From: Flavobacteriaceae bacterium
GTDB lineage: Bacteria; Bacteroidota; Bacteroidia; Flavobacteriales; Flavobacteriaceae
Assembly (NCBI GenBank): GCA_019634365.1
Contig: JAHQVM010000119.1
Span: 1-64,000 of the forward strand
Direction of reading: 5' to 3'
Length of the DNA stretch: 64,000 nucleotides
Part shown: piece by piece, positions 1-10,300 of the stretch
Layout of the letters: each line of letters opens with the position of its first letter
How positions within the stretch are numbered: the first letter of the stretch is position 1
The notes under the pieces: model-generated
What the model was told of the DNA's origin: nothing
Databases searched by the model: none
Seen by the model: the letters and a program-made list of their open reading frames with translations, nothing else
Translations under genes and position numbers: made by a program

Positions 1-345
1 AGGGTAGTACAAGATAAATAAAAATTGGACGGGAGGAAAATGCACCATTTGATTCATTTTAGAGGAGGGTATGCGTCCTGTTTGAGAAGGCGATAATTAA
101 TTGTTTGGATTGGATATGAATATTCCTCGGTATTTACCCTATGGTTTAAGTATGGTATATTGAATTTTCTATAGCAATTCGAGCATTTTGTTATAAAATT
201 CTGACTACAAGTGGGTTGAATTGTGAGGATAATGAGAAAAATAGGAGTTGAAATTGCGGATTTTGTTTGCTGTATGCATTCTAAAATAGTAGATTTGCGT
301 CTAGCTGAAATCCCCTAAAAATTAAATTAATCTAAAATTCTAACT

Positions 346-3300
346 ATGAAAAAAGTTACCATGAGAGTTTTCCTTGCTCTTTTGATGTGTGTGTCCGTGT
401 CGGCATTCGCTCAGAATGTGCAGCAAGCGGTTGACCAACAGGTGAACAAACTCTTGCAGCAGAATGAGATCTCCGCTCAGGATACAGAGTGGGTAATCAA
501 GGACCAACATACGAGTAGAACCAGTGGGGTTCATCACGTATACTATCGTCAAGTAATTAATGAAATTGAGGTGCTCGGTAGTGAATCAAGCGTTCACCTA
601 ATGTCTAATGGTGCAGTTCTTAAGGCCAATAGCAAATTCATTAATACTCAAAAAGTAAAGGATATTGCTTCTGCAACACCTACCTTAACACCAGCTCAGG
701 CTGTACAAAGTGCTGCTTCGCATTTCAATTACACAATTACCGAAGCGTTAACGGAAATCTCAAGCTTGAACAACCCAGCCCGTGAGACTGTATTGTCAGG
801 TGCTGGAGTTTCTCTTAGAGATATTCCTGCAAGATTGGTATACCATACCACCGAAGGTAAAAAACTTCGTTTGGCGTGGGATATTGCCATCTACAGTATA
901 ACGGGTACAGAAGCATGGAATGTTTTTGTAGATGCTCAAACAGGAGAAATCATGAGCCAAGTTAGCTGGATGTCCAGTTGTAACTTCGACCATGATCATG
1001 GAGAGCATCCTTTAAATTATAATGAGAACCTTTATGATATTCCTAACTACGGTGAAGAAGTAGAGGAAGCGCCTGTAGCTGTTGCTGCAAATACCTACGA
1101 GGTGTTCCCAGTACCAGTAGAAAGCCCTTACTACACAACTCCAGAAGGAACTAGAACTGTGGTTACAGATCCTGCGAACCCAATTGCGTCTCCATTCGGA
1201 TGGCATGATACAGATGGTGTTGCTGGACCTGAGTTTACGGTAACTGAAGGAAACAACACAGATACCTTCGAGAATGGAGATAATGTTGGATATCAAGTAG
1301 ACGGTGGAGCAACATTGGACTTCGTGGGTTATCCATTCGGTATCGATTTTTCAGCTGCTAACCAGTATGAGGATGCCTCTTTGACGAACCTTTTCTATTG
1401 GACGAACGTTTGTCACGATATCAAGTATATCTACGGATTTGATGAAGCCTCCGGTAACTTCCAGGTGAATAACTATGGAAATGGAGGAGTTGGAAACGAC
1501 CCTGTAGAGGCCGAGTGTCAAGATGGAGCCGGTTCTTGTAACGCAACCATGTTTACACCAGCAGATGGATCCAGACCAGCAATGTCCATGTTTACATGTG
1601 GTGACAAAGATGGAAGTTTCGATAACTTGGTAATTGTACACGAATATGCTCACGGTACTACCAACCGTTTAACGGGTGGACCTTCTAACGTAGGATGTTT
1701 AGGTAATAGTGAGCAAATGGGTGAAGGATGGAGTGACTACTACGGTGTAGTATTTACTATCGAGCCGGGAGATACGGGTGCAGACTCTAGAGGTGTAGGT
1801 ACTTACCTATTCGATCAAGGAGCTGGCGGACCAGGTATTCGTCCGTTCCCTTACAGTACAGATTTTGGTACGAACCCACAAACCTATGGAGATATTGGTA
1901 GTTTGGCCATTCCTCACGGGGTTGGATCTGTATGGTGTACGATACTTTGGGAAGTTACTTGGGCACTTATTGATGAGCATGGATACGATCCAGATTTCTA
2001 CAACTTCACTGGAGATGTGAATGTAGATGCCGGAAACATTCAGGCTCTTGCACTTGTAACAGAAGCATTGAAGCTTCAGCCTTGTAGCCCTGGATTCGTA
2101 GATGGAAGGGATGCTATCTTTGCAGCAGATGTTGCTCTTTATGGCGGTGCTAACGAATGTCTTCTTTGGGATGCATTCGCCGCTCGTGGTTTAGGTGCTA
2201 GTGCCGACCAAGGATCTTCAGGAAGTACTACCGACGGAACAGAATCTTTCGATTCTCCAGTTCCTGCTATCGACACTGCTGAAACAGTATGTGAAGGTCA
2301 AGGCGTACAAACATACGGAGGAGGAACTCCAGTTGGTGGAGTATACAGCGGTCCTGGGGTAACCGATAACGGCGACGGACTTACTTATGATTTCGATCCT
2401 GCTGTAGCTGGAGTTGGAACTCATACCATCTCTTACGACGTTACTACTGCTTGTGCTAGTGGTGCTGCAACAGACACTATTGAAGTAACAGATGACATTC
2501 CAGAAATCATCTGTCAAGATCATACATTAGAATTGGATGCCAACGGAGAAGCAACTCTTGAGATTGCCGACGTTGTTGCCAACCTAATTCCAGGAGGTCT
2601 TGCCATCGATCAATCTGGAACATTCAACCCAATTGATATCTCAGGAACAGGTACCGTAGTTAATTTAGGTGACGATGCTGTTTCTGATGCATTGCCTATT
2701 GGATTCGACTTCTACTTCATCGATGCTACTTATACAGACTTCTATATTTCTTCTAATGGATTCATTTCATTCCAACCAGGAGATAATGGATGTTGTACAG
2801 GAGCTCCAATCCCAACGGCTGGAGGTGTAGATAACTACATCGCTCTTGCTTGGGAAGATTTAGATCCAAATGGAGGAAGTGACGGAACCATTAGATATGA
2901 AACCATAGGAACTGCTCCAGACCGTATTTTGGTAATGGAATATGACAATGTTCCTTTCTGGCCAGGTGGTGGTGCTCCAACGGTAACATCTCAAGTTCAG
3001 TTGTACGAAGGTACTAACCGAATTGAAATTCACAGTACGGATGTACAAAACGATGGTGGATCTACAACTCAAGGAGTTGAAGACGCTACCGGTGCATTTG
3101 GTATCGCAACTCCGGGAAGAAACTCTCAAGCTTGGACTGCGTCGAATGACTATGTTGCTTTCTACTATGCAGATCCAACAGCTCCAGAGAACTGTGAGAC
3201 TGCTACCAACATTACGTTGAGTCAATCAGACTTTACATGTTTGGATTTTGGTGCTAACACTGTAACAGTAACTATTACAGATGCCAATGGAAACACAGCT

Positions 3301-3615
3301 TCTTGTGATGCCATTGTAACGGTTACAGATCCACTAGATGTTTGTGAACTAGGAGTTAATGATAGCGTACTAGATCGTTTGGTAGGATTGTTCCCGAATC
3401 CAACATCTGGACAGCTTACTTTGGTAAACAACAGCAACTTAAACCTTGAGAATGCCATTGTTACCGATGTGAACGGAAGAACTATTCAGCAGATCGATCT
3501 CAGCGATGCTGGAACTACAACTAACATATCTCTAGATAGGTTAGCTTCTGGACTGTACTTTGTACAGATTAATACAGAAGATTCCAGTACGGTGAAACGA
3601 ATTGTTAAACAATAA
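346..3615 (+). CDS. Secreted M36 (fungalysin-type) metallopeptidase with T9SS type A C-terminal sorting domain
   Basis: Signal peptide MKKVTMRVFLALLMCVSVSAFA; zinc motif VIVHEYAHGTTNRL; C-terminal 'LFPNPTSGQLTL...GLYFVQINTEDSSTVKRIVKQ' typical of T9SS CTD. Confidence 0.93.
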   Translation: MKKVTMRVFLALLMCVSVSAFAQNVQQAVDQQVNKLLQQNEISAQDTEWVIKDQHTSRTSGVHHVYYRQVINEIEVLGSESSVHLMSNGAVLKANSKFINTQKVKDIASATPTLTPAQAVQSAASHFNYTITEALTEISSLNNPARETVLSGAGVSLRDIPARLVYHTTEGKKLRLAWDIAIYSITGTEAWNVFVDAQTGEIMSQVSWMSSCNFDHDHGEHPLNYNENLYDIPNYGEEVEEAPVAVAANTYEVFPVPVESPYYTTPEGTRTVVTDPANPIASPFGWHDTDGVAGPEFTVTEGNNTDTFENGDNVGYQVDGGATLDFVGYPFGIDFSAANQYEDASLTNLFYWTNVCHDIKYIYGFDEASGNFQVNNYGNGGVGNDPVEAECQDGAGSCNATMFTPADGSRPAMSMFTCGDKDGSFDNLVIVHEYAHGTTNRLTGGPSNVGCLGNSEQMGEGWSDYYGVVFTIEPGDTGADSRGVGTYLFDQGAGGPGIRPFPYSTDFGTNPQTYGDIGSLAIPHGVGSVWCTILWEVTWALIDEHGYDPDFYNFTGDVNVDAGNIQALALVTEALKLQPCSPGFVDGRDAIFAADVALYGGANECLLWDAFAARGLGASADQGSSGSTTDGTESFDSPVPAIDTAETVCEGQGVQTYGGGTPVGGVYSGPGVTDNGDGLTYDFDPAVAGVGTHTISYDVTTACASGAATDTIEVTDDIPEIICQDHTLELDANGEATLEIADVVANLIPGGLAIDQSGTFNPIDISGTGTVVNLGDDAVSDALPIGFDFYFIDATYTDFYISSNGFISFQPGDNGCCTGAPIPTAGGVDNYIALAWEDLDPNGGSDGTIRYETIGTAPDRILVMEYDNVPFWPGGGAPTVTSQVQLYEGTNRIEIHSTDVQNDGGSTTQGVEDATGAFGIATPGRNSQAWTASNDYVAFYYADPTAPENCETATNITLSQSDFTCLDFGANTVTVTITDANGNTASCDAIVTVTDPLDVCELGVNDSVLDRLVGLFPNPTSGQLTLVNNSNLNLENAIVTDVNGRTIQQIDLSDAGTTTNISLDRLASGLYFVQINTEDSSTVKRIVKQ

Positions 3616-3626
3616 GTTTGAACTGG

Positions 3627-3650
3627 AAAGGCCCCGAAAAGGGGCCTTTT
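3627..3650 (+). terminator. Intrinsic terminator of M36 peptidase gene
   Basis: AAAGGCCCC-gaaaa-GGGGCCTTTT perfect hairpin followed by T-rich tract. Confidence 0.85.
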
Positions 3651-3771
3651 CTTTTAGAATGCATTTTGGCATTTTATTTGCTCTTAATAAAGCATAACCT
3701 ACTGTGCAGATGAAACATAAAGTAAACGCAATGCGTCCCTAAAAAGAAACATTTGTCGAAATAGGTAAAAG

Positions 3772-3806
3772 CCTTCTCAGTCCCCTGAGAAGGTTTTTTC
3801 TTTTTT
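3772..3806 (+). terminator. Second rho-independent terminator-like hairpin (+ strand)
   Basis: CCTTCTCAG-tccc-CTGAGAAGG followed by TTTTTTCTTTTTT. Confidence 0.65.
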
Positions 3807-4170
3807 AAGGCAATGCTTGGGCAATAAAAATGGCATTGTTATTAGGATCGTAGAAACCAAATTCGTGGGTGTTCCAAGGAGTATTTAGTTGTAGTTTGTC
3901 TTTGGTTACTGTCCCAGATGCTACAAATTCATCGAATATAGGCTGAATGGAGTCTACAAAGATGCGAACCACCGAACCTCCCAATAGCGGATCATCTTCG
4001 GTATTTGCATGCCATTGCAGGTGCAGGAATAAGTGATCGCGTTTCAGGACGGCATAGAAATCATCGGAATGAAGTATTTCAAAACCCACTTGTTCTTTAT
4101 AAAACTTCAGATCCCGTTGCATATCTTCCGTGGGAAGAACAGGAACTATACCCAATAAATTCGTTTCCAT
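3805..4170 (-). CDS. Glyoxalase/bleomycin-resistance (VOC) family protein
   Basis: 'GIVPVLPTEDMQRDLKFYKEQVGFEILHSDDFYAVLKRD' VOC fold; 'FGFYDPNNNAIFIAQ'. Confidence 0.85.
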   Translation of the reverse strand: METNLLGIVPVLPTEDMQRDLKFYKEQVGFEILHSDDFYAVLKRDHLFLHLQWHANTEDDPLLGGSVVRIFVDSIQPIFDEFVASGTVTKDKLQLNTPWNTHEFGFYDPNNNAIFIAQALP

Positions 4171-4200
4171 AGGCTTTCAATTTAAATATAGTGGTAAAAA

Positions 4201-4232
4201 AAGCGTCTATTCCCAACAGGAAATAAACGCTT
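4201..4232 (-). terminator. Intrinsic terminator downstream of SodC-like gene
   Basis: On - strand AAGCGTTTATTTCC-tgtt-GGGAATAGACGCTT then TTTTTT; 14-bp stem with two G-U pairs. Confidence 0.7.
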
Positions 4233-4257
4233 CAAATTGTTGTTATAGCGTATTGGT

Positions 4258-4839
4258 TTACTCTATGATTCCTGCACAACTCACCCGTGCACCAGCGGCA
4301 CCACTTGGTTGTGAGGTTAGGTCGTCTTCACCTTGGTGTACGACCACGGCTTTTCCAAGAATGTCTTTCTTATCGTCCCCACACCCTATGCACCATTCAT
4401 TGGTGGTAAATTCTACCTTACCAATTCCATCTTCTCCCACTTCGAAATTTCCAATATCTCCTTTGTGATATCCCGTTTCGGCACCCCACGCACCGTGATC
4501 GGCAAAAGTTGGGTTCCAATGCCCGCCAGAGGATTTGGCATCGGCAGAACTACAATCTGCCTTTTCATGCAAATGTATGGCATGTGTGCCCGGAGTAAGT
4601 CCAGTCATATTGGCGGCCATAGAAACAATCCCTTCAGATTCAGTAAAAATTACAGTTCCAACAACTTCCGATTCGCTCTTGGCTTCCAATTGGATACTCA
4701 CCGTTTTTGTCTCTTCCTTTATTTCTTCGACTGCTTCTTCTACCTTTTCTTCAACTTCTTCAGCTTTCTTTGTCTCATTTTTACAACCTACAAAGGCAAT
4801 TAGGGACAAACTTATTATAGACAGTGCTATTTTTTTCAT
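4258..4839 (-). CDS. sodC: Cu/Zn superoxide dismutase family lipoprotein
   Basis: Lipobox 'LIAFVGC'; 'GTHAIHLHEKADCSSADAKSSGGHWNP', 'AVVVHQGEDDLTSQPSGAAGARVSCAGII' Cu/Zn SOD motifs. Confidence 0.88.
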   Translation of the reverse strand: MKKIALSIISLSLIAFVGCKNETKKAEEVEEKVEEAVEEIKEETKTVSIQLEAKSESEVVGTVIFTESEGIVSMAANMTGLTPGTHAIHLHEKADCSSADAKSSGGHWNPTFADHGAWGAETGYHKGDIGNFEVGEDGIGKVEFTTNEWCIGCGDDKKDILGKAVVVHQGEDDLTSQPSGAAGARVSCAGIIE

Positions 4840-4907
4840 GTCGACTTGTATTAGGGTTAGTTTTACTGATCATTAAAGGTACTAGCTTTCTATAAAAAAG
4901 ACAAGCA

Positions 4908-5396
4908 TTACCGACGGTCCTTCAGCATTTCCTTCATATCGGTGATGCCGAGTTTAAGGTTTTCCATAAGTATTAACGCTTTATCAATGCGGGTTTGCGA
5001 GCTTTTATACCGTAAAATGGTGTAGATCAAACCCCGCTTTTTCCCTGGGGTTAATTGTTCAAAAAAATCACTGGCTTCTGGATCGCTATCCAAAACCGCT
5101 TGAAATTCCTCTGGCATTTCAACCCCATATTTAGAGGTATCTTCAAATAGTTGCATATAAAACGATTCTCCTGGAGTCAAATCGATCGCTTTCTGATTAC
5201 TCTTGCCGAACATAATTCTATATTGACCTTTTATCTTTTGAAGCGCAGCATGCACCGTATGGGTTTTGTCCCTTAACGATGCTTTCACTAAAACTCTTTT
5301 ATGGCCTTGATTAATGAAGGATTCTGCAATAATATCTGGGATATATACACCGTAGTATCCATCTACAAGAACTTCAAATTTTTCAGAAGATAACAT
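4908..5396 (-). CDS. YdeI/OmpD-associated family protein (DUF1905-type N-terminus)
   Basis: 'EEFQAVLDSDPEASDFFEQLTPGKKRGLIYTILRYKSSQTRIDKALILMENLKLG'. Confidence 0.75.
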   Translation of the reverse strand: MLSSEKFEVLVDGYYGVYIPDIIAESFINQGHKRVLVKASLRDKTHTVHAALQKIKGQYRIMFGKSNQKAIDLTPGESFYMQLFEDTSKYGVEMPEEFQAVLDSDPEASDFFEQLTPGKKRGLIYTILRYKSSQTRIDKALILMENLKLGITDMKEMLKDRR

Positions 5397-6613
5397 TAAT
5401 CGATGGCTTTAGTAATTACCTGCACTTCATTATGCAAGGTCTTATGAACCGGACATTTATCTGCTATTTGCAAGAGTCGTGTAATCTGTTTTTCATCCAG
5501 ATCTCCCGTGAATTTAATTTCTTTATGGAACGTGTCAATCTTAGCATTGGGATCGTCTTCACAAGATGAACAATCCACAGCGTAGTCCTTCGAATAACTA
5601 ACATGGACCTCGACATTTTCAATAAGCCATCCCTTTCGGCGTGCATACATTTGTAAGGTCATAGCAGTACAGGCAGCAAGACTACCTGCAAGTAACTCGT
5701 AAGGCGTGGGGCCAAAATCATGTCCTCCTACACGTAAGGGCTCGTCAGCCTTAAAATAGTGGTTGCCCAACTTCATCTGTGTGGTAAAATCGTCCTCGTC
5801 ATCCAAGCTTGCAACAACATCATGCGTGGTCTTTATGGTTTCTTCTTCGGGTACCGGGATATATCTTGTTGCCCAACCTGCGATTACTTTTCCCACATAG
5901 GAGGCATTTTTGCGATCCATTAAAAGATGTTCGGATCCATCTAAGGTGACAAAACTTTTGGGATGATGCGCAGCATGATAGATTTCTTCAGCATTCTTTA
6001 CCGAAACCGTAGCATCTTGAGGCGAATGCATAATGAGCAGTGCTTTGCGCAATTTTTTTGCAGCCTCTACACAGGAACAAGACTCCAGGTCTTCGATAAA
6101 TTGCTTTTTGAAAGTGAAATCCCTACCGGCCAAAGTAACAACGGCTTGTCCTTCTTCAGCAATCTCAACTATTTTCTCTCCTAATTGTTTTTGTACATGC
6201 ACGGGATTACTGGGAGCGCCAATGGTGGCTACAGCTTCAATACTGTCTATTTCTGCAGCGGCGAAAATTGCGGCAGCTCCTCCTAAAGAATGACCTACCA
6301 GTAGGGAAGGGGCTTTATAGTGTTCTGCTAAAAAGTCGGCAGCACATAGTAAATCAGAAATATTACTCGAAAAATTAGTATCCGCGAAGTCGCCATGGCT
6401 ATCTCCCAATCCTGTAAAATCGAAACGAAGTACACCAAACCCTTCAGATGCCAATGCTTTGCTTATGTTCCTCACCGCAGAGAAGTCCTTGCTGCAGGTA
6501 AAACAATGGGCAAAAATGGCAAAATTGTGCGGGTGCTGATCGGCAGGAAGGTCCAATCGACCCGAAAGTACTTCCCCTGCCTTGTTGGTGAAATAGATTT
6601 TACTGGATTTCAT
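5396..6613 (-). CDS. Alpha/beta hydrolase - OsmC fusion protein
   Basis: N-terminal hydrolase 'LLVGHSLGGAAAI', 'LDGSEHLLM'; C-terminal OsmC 'GPTPYELLAGSLAACTAMTLQMYARRKGW...CPVHKTL'. Confidence 0.9.
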   Translation of the reverse strand: MKSSKIYFTNKAGEVLSGRLDLPADQHPHNFAIFAHCFTCSKDFSAVRNISKALASEGFGVLRFDFTGLGDSHGDFADTNFSSNISDLLCAADFLAEHYKAPSLLVGHSLGGAAAIFAAAEIDSIEAVATIGAPSNPVHVQKQLGEKIVEIAEEGQAVVTLAGRDFTFKKQFIEDLESCSCVEAAKKLRKALLIMHSPQDATVSVKNAEEIYHAAHHPKSFVTLDGSEHLLMDRKNASYVGKVIAGWATRYIPVPEEETIKTTHDVVASLDDEDDFTTQMKLGNHYFKADEPLRVGGHDFGPTPYELLAGSLAACTAMTLQMYARRKGWLIENVEVHVSYSKDYAVDCSSCEDDPNAKIDTFHKEIKFTGDLDEKQITRLLQIADKCPVHKTLHNEVQVITKAID

Positions 6614-6623
6614 AGTTACGTTT

Positions 6624-7331
6624 TTAGTCGTTCGAGTCTGTCTTTTTCCGTAAGTCGGTTTTTAGAAAGACACCTAACTGAAGCCGATCGAAATTACGTC
6701 CGGTAAAATGGTTTTTAAGATAACCTGCCTGAATGGCCAAATTATTGGACACATTGTAGCCCAGTGCTGCATACAAACGGTTTTGACCAAAAATGGGTTC
6801 TTGCAAGTTGATAAAAACTTCATCGTATGCCGTTAAAAACCAATCATCATTAATGGGATAGGTAACCCTCAGGAAATAGCGGGCACGGTGTTGGGTGTCC
6901 TTACCGGTAACAGGATGATCTATAAAACGCTGTTCCAATCGGTAGCGATGGCTAAATTTGAACTTCCCAACCGAATTGCGAAGAACGAATTGTTGGTAGA
7001 TTCGATTTTCGGTTATATTTTCCTCGCCATCCACATCGCCAAAATTGGTATCGGTAGTAATATTTCCATATCCCAATGTCACCATGGCCTTGTCTGAAAT
7101 ATGGTAGTTCAATCCACCACGCAATAATAGCTGATTGAAATTGCCAAAGGTTTCATAGTATCGAGCTTGTGCTTCAGCATGTATACTGAAATCCTCACTT
7201 ATTTTGTTGGTTGTAAAAACCATGTACCAAGCACCCAGGTCGTCTTCCCCGGTTTCTTGACCAATGCCATTGAAATTAAAAATAAATACTACAACGAGTA
7301 AAGCAAATAGTGGGTTAATTCTGTGATTCAT
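6624..7331 (-). CDS. DUF2490-type outer-membrane beta-barrel-like protein
   Basis: 'DDLGAWYMVFTTNKISEDFSIHAEAQARYYE...HRYRLEQRF' typical of DUF2490. Confidence 0.8.
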   Translation of the reverse strand: MNHRINPLFALLVVVFIFNFNGIGQETGEDDLGAWYMVFTTNKISEDFSIHAEAQARYYETFGNFNQLLLRGGLNYHISDKAMVTLGYGNITTDTNFGDVDGEENITENRIYQQFVLRNSVGKFKFSHRYRLEQRFIDHPVTGKDTQHRARYFLRVTYPINDDWFLTAYDEVFINLQEPIFGQNRLYAALGYNVSNNLAIQAGYLKNHFTGRNFDRLQLGVFLKTDLRKKTDSND

Positions 7332-10300
7332 TTAAATTGAAAATTTTAGTTTCTTTAAAGGGTGAAAGTTCGACTTTTTCTATTGTTTCTGTATAATCTT
7401 TCCAGTCTTTATTGAAAAAGGCATTGGTTTGATTTATGGCTTCTTTTAAAGCATCGTTGGCTTGTTGCATTAATCGATCTTCAGTAGCCGTCATTGCACC
7501 CGGACGACCCCCGGTATACCAATTGGCAGTACCTATTCGCTGATTTACATTCACCTCTGGATTTCGTGTAATTCCTTGTCGCTTATCTTCCTTACCAATG
7601 TAAAGAGCAACAATAGAGTCGATCTTCTTTACGACTTCTCCAGTGAGCTTTATTTCTTCTTTGTATTTTTCATCATCTTCCTTCTTCATTCTCTTTTTGA
7701 ATTCTTGCGCTGTATTTTTACTTTCTACCAATTGCTTTACAGCATCTGCAGCCGTTTGCGTCATTTTTTCCACTTGTTTCTGGTAGGCATAGCGATCGTC
7801 TATGGATTTTTGACTTATGGTAAGCCTCGGATCACTGGCAACAGTAATGTTTGCAGAGGATGTCTCTTCCATATAACTCATTTCTGCCCTGAAGGTTCCT
7901 GGTTTAACATCAACGCCACCGGGTTCATTTTTGCGTTCCCGAATCTTACGTGACGGTCGATCTACACCCGCTTCATTCATATACCAAGTCCATTTGTAAA
8001 TTCCCGTACTGTCCGGAATTTTCTTTTTCAAACTTCTAATCAAACGATCCCCATCGTAAATTTTGAGGTACAAGGAATCCTTCGAGGGCCCTTTGGGCTT
8101 TTCTTTGGCAGTCTCTTCTGTTTCTTCCGCATCTGCCTCTTCGGTCTCTTTCTCTTCTCCTTTTTTGAAATAATAACTGAAATGGGCACCGTATTCACGA
8201 TTCTCACCATTGTAGATAGCATCTCCACCAAAACGGCTTCCAGTAGGCTGTTGGTAAGCTGCCTGATAGCCCGTTGGAGGATCAAATAACTTGATGTTGG
8301 AATTTAATACAGATCGGTTTTTAGCAATTTCCCTCAATGGGCGGATATCATCCAAAACCCATGCCGCACGACCAAAGGTTCCAATTACTAGATCATGTTC
8401 CCGTTCTTGAATGACCAAATCCTTTACAGAAGTAGTAGGGAAACCGTGTGTCCACTTTTGCCAGTTGGATCCAGCATCGATGGAAACATACAATCCATCA
8501 TCTGTTCCCAAGAAAAGCAGGTTTTTTTCAACAGGATCTTCTACAATGCTCAAGGTATAACTGATAACATCGTTGCTGTCTACGATACGTGTCCAAGTCT
8601 TACCATAGTCGGTAGTGCGATAAGCATATGGAGTATAATTAAATCTTCGGTAGTCATTGGCCACCAATAGTGCTTCCCCTTTGGTTTTGTTGCTGGCCTT
8701 GATTTGAACGATCCAGCTTCCTTTGGGTAAGCCTTTAATATTATTGGTTACTTCGGTCCAGTTTTCGCCCCCATTCTGGGTATAATGTACACGACCATCA
8801 TCGGTTCCTACCCAGAGCATATTGCGTTCTAAGGGCGAAGGTTCGATCACTAGAATGGTGGTATGATTTTCGGCTCCTGTGGCGTCCATGGTAAGACCGC
8901 CACTTTCGCTTTGCTTCTGTTTTTCGGGATCGTTGGTGGTGAGATCTTCAGAAATTAGCTCCCAAGTAAGCCCTTTGTCGGTACTCTTGTGAACAAACTG
9001 ACTTCCGAAGTAAATGGTGCTATTGTTAAAAGGATCAATGTTAATGGCGCTATTCCAATTAAAACGCAGTTTCGTATCCGGATCAGGATGTGTAGGTCGA
9101 ACGGTGTAATTGTTACCTGTCATCCAATCATAGCGGCTCACATATCCCTGCTGACTCATGCTCCAGCCGTAACGGCTATCATCCCGATCGGGAACTACAT
9201 CGAATCCATCCCCAAAACTAATTTCCTGCCAGTAATCATTTCGGATTCCCTGAGACCTCCAAACATAGGCTGGCCCACGCCAGCTACCATTGTCCTGCAT
9301 TCCACCATATACGTTATACGGAAACTCATTATCCACATTGATATGATAGAATTGGGCCACCGGTAAGTTTCCAATGAATCGCCAAGTCTTTCCTCCATCT
9401 TTGGTAATGTTCATCCCCCCGTCATTTCCGTCGATCATAAAATCACCATTATCTGGGTGTATCCACCACGCGTGATGGTCAGGGTGCACTCCATTGTCAA
9501 CACCATAAGCGGGCATTAACCGGGTGAACCTTTTCCCACCATCTTGGGACACATTGACATAGGTAAAAATGGAATATACACGATTTTCATTTTGGGGATC
9601 TACATAAATTTCGGAATAATAGAAAGGACGATTTCCGATATCATCATTGTCGTTTACTTTTTTCCAATTCGATCCACCGTCGGTACTTTTGTAGAGCGCA
9701 TTCTTCTTGGCCTCTACCAAAGCGTAAACTATGTTGGGTTTATTTCTTGCTATCGCAATACCTATCCTACCAAGATCTCCTTTAGGAAGCCCGTCTGCGT
9801 CTGTCCGTTTTTCCCAAGTGTCACCACCGTCATGGGTGATATACAGTCCAGAACCTTCCCCACCACTTTTAAAGAACCAAGGATCACGCTTGTGTTCCCA
9901 CATGGCAACTATCAATTTGTTGGGGTTGCTGGGATCCATAACCATATCGCCGACCCCTGTTTTGTTGTTATTGAATAGTATTTGTTTCCACGTTTTACCC
10001 CCATCTGTAGTTTTGTATACACCTCTTTCGGGATGAATGCCCCAAGGAGACCCAATGGCTCCCACGTAGACCACATCTGGGTTTGTTGGGTCTATAATGA
10101 CCCTATGGATATGTCGGGTTTTCTCCAACCCCATGGATTTCCATGTTTTTCCGCCATCCAAGGATTTGTAGATACCAAAACCACCGTTCAAACTATTCCT
10201 TGGGTTTCCTTCGCCTGTTCCCACCCAGATTACGGATGGATTGCTTTGTTGAATGGCCACAGCACCAATGGATGCAGTGGGCTGATCGTCGAAAATAGGA

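Noticed and set aside
1-345. Possible gene or RNA at the window start
   Set aside because: AT-rich sequence with no ORF of note and no recognisable structured RNA; upstream context missing.
2860-3225. 121-aa - strand ORF and 3023-3220 + strand out-of-frame ORF
   Set aside because: Overlap the M36 peptidase coding region which has full-length homology features.
4333-4876. + strand ORFs 4333-4803 and 4535-4876
   Set aside because: Antisense to the Cu/Zn SOD gene with clear catalytic motifs.
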